Origin: an uncultured Spirochaetales bacterium
GTDB lineage: Bacteria; Spirochaetota; Spirochaetia; Sphaerochaetales; Sphaerochaetaceae
Reading direction: 5' to 3'
Assembly (NCBI GenBank): GCA_949292445.1
Contig: CASEZU010000123.1
Location: forward strand, 1 to 14,541
Length of the DNA: 14,541 bases
Shown here: positions 13,553 through 14,541 of the stretch, piece after piece
Position numbering within the stretch: position 1 is the first letter of the stretch
Layout: every line of letters starts with the position of its first letter
Notes under the pieces: generated by a model
Told to the model about the DNA's origin: nothing
What the model saw: the letters and a program-made list of their open reading frames with translations, nothing else
The model's database searches: none
Program-made: the position numbers and the translations under genes

Positions 13553-14541
13553 TGCTGCAGCGCGATGTTGAGACCGTTGTTGTGGGTTCCGGCGCTGCCG
13601 GACTCAATGCCGCCGATCTGTTATGGAAGAAAGGCTGCCGGGATCTCCTTCTTGTAACAGAAGGGATGAAGGCAGGGACGAGCCGCAACACAGGTTCGGA
13701 CAAGCAGACTTACTACAAGCTCTCCCTTGCCGGAGGCGATGATGACAGCGTGCTTTCGATGGCAAAGGATCTTTTCAGCGGAAAATGCGTCGACGGGGAC
13801 ATTGCTCTCTGCGAGGCGGCGCTCTCCGTGCCTTCCTTCATCCGCCTCTCTTCGCTGGGGGTTCCATTCCCTCATGACAGATATGGCCAGTATGTCGGAT
13901 ACAGGACGGACCATGATCCCAGAAGGAGGGCGACCAGCGCAGGCCCGTACACATCGCGCTTCATGACGGAGGCTCTCGAGAAGGAGGTCCTTGCCTCCGG
14001 CATCGAGATAGCGGATGGCTATCAGATGATAAGGATCATCGCCTCGGAAGGTGAGGTCCGCGGTGCTCTCTTCCTGGAGAGGAAGACGAATGAGCTCATG
14101 CTGGTGAGATGCCGCAGCCTCGTGCTCGCAACCGGCGGTCCTGCCGGGCTTTACAGCATGAGCGTCTATCCTGAGAGCCAGTTCGGCGCCACGGGCCTTG
14201 CTTTCGAGGCAGGGTGCCTGGGGAAGAATCTCACGGAGTGGCAGTACGGACTTGCCTCCGTCCACCCGCGGTGGAATGTCTCCGGATCCTACATGCAGGT
14301 CATTCCGCGCTTTGTCTCCATCGGGGATGACGGCGAGGAGCATGATTTCCTCTCTTCCTATCCGCTTGAGAGGGCTGAGATGCTCTCTCGTATCTTCCTT
14401 AAAGGCTATCAGTGGCCATTCGACGCCAGAAAGCTCGACGGCGGGTCATCAATCATCGACATACTCTGCTATCTTGAGCTGGAGAAAGGACGGAGGGTCT
14501 TCCTGGACTTCATGCATAATCCGGACAACGAGCCCATCCCG
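13552..14541 (+). CDS. FAD-dependent oxidoreductase, fumarate reductase/succinate dehydrogenase flavoprotein-like (3' truncated by window)
   Basis: 330 codons are open to the window end with no stop. The FAD-binding Rossmann motif G12-S-G14-A-A-G17 follows VETVVV, and a second FAD loop reads A193-T-G-G-P-A-G-L-Y. The GATGLAFEAGC segment soon after is typical of the FrdA/SdhA/L-aspartate oxidase fold. In SdhA/FrdA the first flavin loop carries the His that binds FAD covalently; here the region reads TSRNTGSDKQTYYK with R45 near that position, so FAD is probably non-covalent. Relatives reduce or oxidize C-C bonds next to carbonyls or carboxylates; the substrate-binding half is only partly visible. 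AGGAGG at 13541-13546 with a 5-nt spacer fixes the start, and the stop of the SDR gene shares base 13552. As last gene of the OYE-SDR-FAD trio it may complete a reduction series. Family secure, substrate unknown. Confidence 0.87.
   Translation, partial: MLQRDVETVVVGSGAAGLNAADLLWKKGCRDLLLVTEGMKAGTSRNTGSDKQTYYKLSLAGGDDDSVLSMAKDLFSGKCVDGDIALCEAALSVPSFIRLSSLGVPFPHDRYGQYVGYRTDHDPRRRATSAGPYTSRFMTEALEKEVLASGIEIADGYQMIRIIASEGEVRGALFLERKTNELMLVRCRSLVLATGGPAGLYSMSVYPESQFGATGLAFEAGCLGKNLTEWQYGLASVHPRWNVSGSYMQVIPRFVSIGDDGEEHDFLSSYPLERAEMLSRIFLKGYQWPFDARKLDGGSSIIDILCYLELEKGRRVFLDFMHNPDNEPIP

Noticed and set aside
11428..14541. Calling the last three genes an equol (isoflavone reduction) cluster.
   Set aside because: Only the families agree. 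The OYE here lacks the long C-terminal half of daidzein reductase, and no sequence comparison could be run.
1..14541. tRNA or rRNA genes, CRISPR arrays, insertion sequences or attachment sites.
   Set aside because: Nearly all bases are covered by motif-supported coding frames; I saw no repeat arrays, terminal inverted repeats, transposase motifs or cloverleaf-like segments.

Overview
The window is a moderately GC-rich stretch of bacterial DNA in which every gene I can support lies on the + strand. Gaps are tiny or negative (ATGA-type and 8-nt overlaps, 1-22 nt spacers), except for one 79-nt gap after the solute-binding protein gene, which holds a hairpin. It reads as one long catabolic operon that runs off both ends. 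The organism is probably a diderm anaerobe of host or gut type. The solute-binding protein has a plain signal peptide ending ...LSAAGSKE with no lipobox cysteine, which resembles binding proteins I associate with Spirochaetota (Sphaerochaeta-like). The iron-sulfur and flavin enzymes fit an anaerobe. The taxonomic guess is weak and comes from style, not from any marker gene.

Layout. (1) 1-183 is the C-terminal tail of a TIM-barrel sugar isomerase/epimerase. (2) 194-1420 is a dihydroorotate/dihydropyrimidine dehydrogenase-like flavoprotein with a C-terminal 2x[4Fe-4S] ferredoxin domain and an altered active-site motif. (3) 1422-2564 is a Gfo/Idh/MocA oxidoreductase. (4) 2587-4200 is an LplA/YtcQ-type ABC solute-binding protein. 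(5) 4227-4252 is a hairpin. (6) 4280-6298 is a heparinase II/III-fold protein without an export signal. (7) 6295-7071 is a complete TIM-barrel sugar isomerase/epimerase. (8) 7064-8182 is a second Gfo/Idh/MocA protein. (9) 8185-10425 is a membrane-anchored AraC-type regulator of the YtdP/YesS kind. (10) 10422-11426 is a third Gfo/Idh/MocA protein. (11) 11428-12792 is an Old Yellow Enzyme-like protein with an Fe-S motif. (12) 12785-13552 is a short-chain dehydrogenase. (13) 13552 to the window end is a fumarate-reductase-type FAD protein, cut off by the edge.

How they may work together (inference). A glycan-derived oligosaccharide or glycoconjugate is captured by the binding protein; its permeases are not in this window. 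It would be processed inside the cell by the lyase-fold enzyme, then passed through sugar oxidation by three Gfo/Idh/MocA enzymes and isomerization by two TIM-barrel enzymes. Five different redox families in one operon with no kinase, aldolase or glycoside hydrolase visible suggest chemistry through keto-sugar and/or enone intermediates rather than simple hydrolysis and phosphorylation. The terminal OYE-SDR-FAD-reductase trio matches, by family only, the set used for stepwise enone, ketone and deoxygenating reductions in gut anaerobes. The substrate cannot be read from the sequence.
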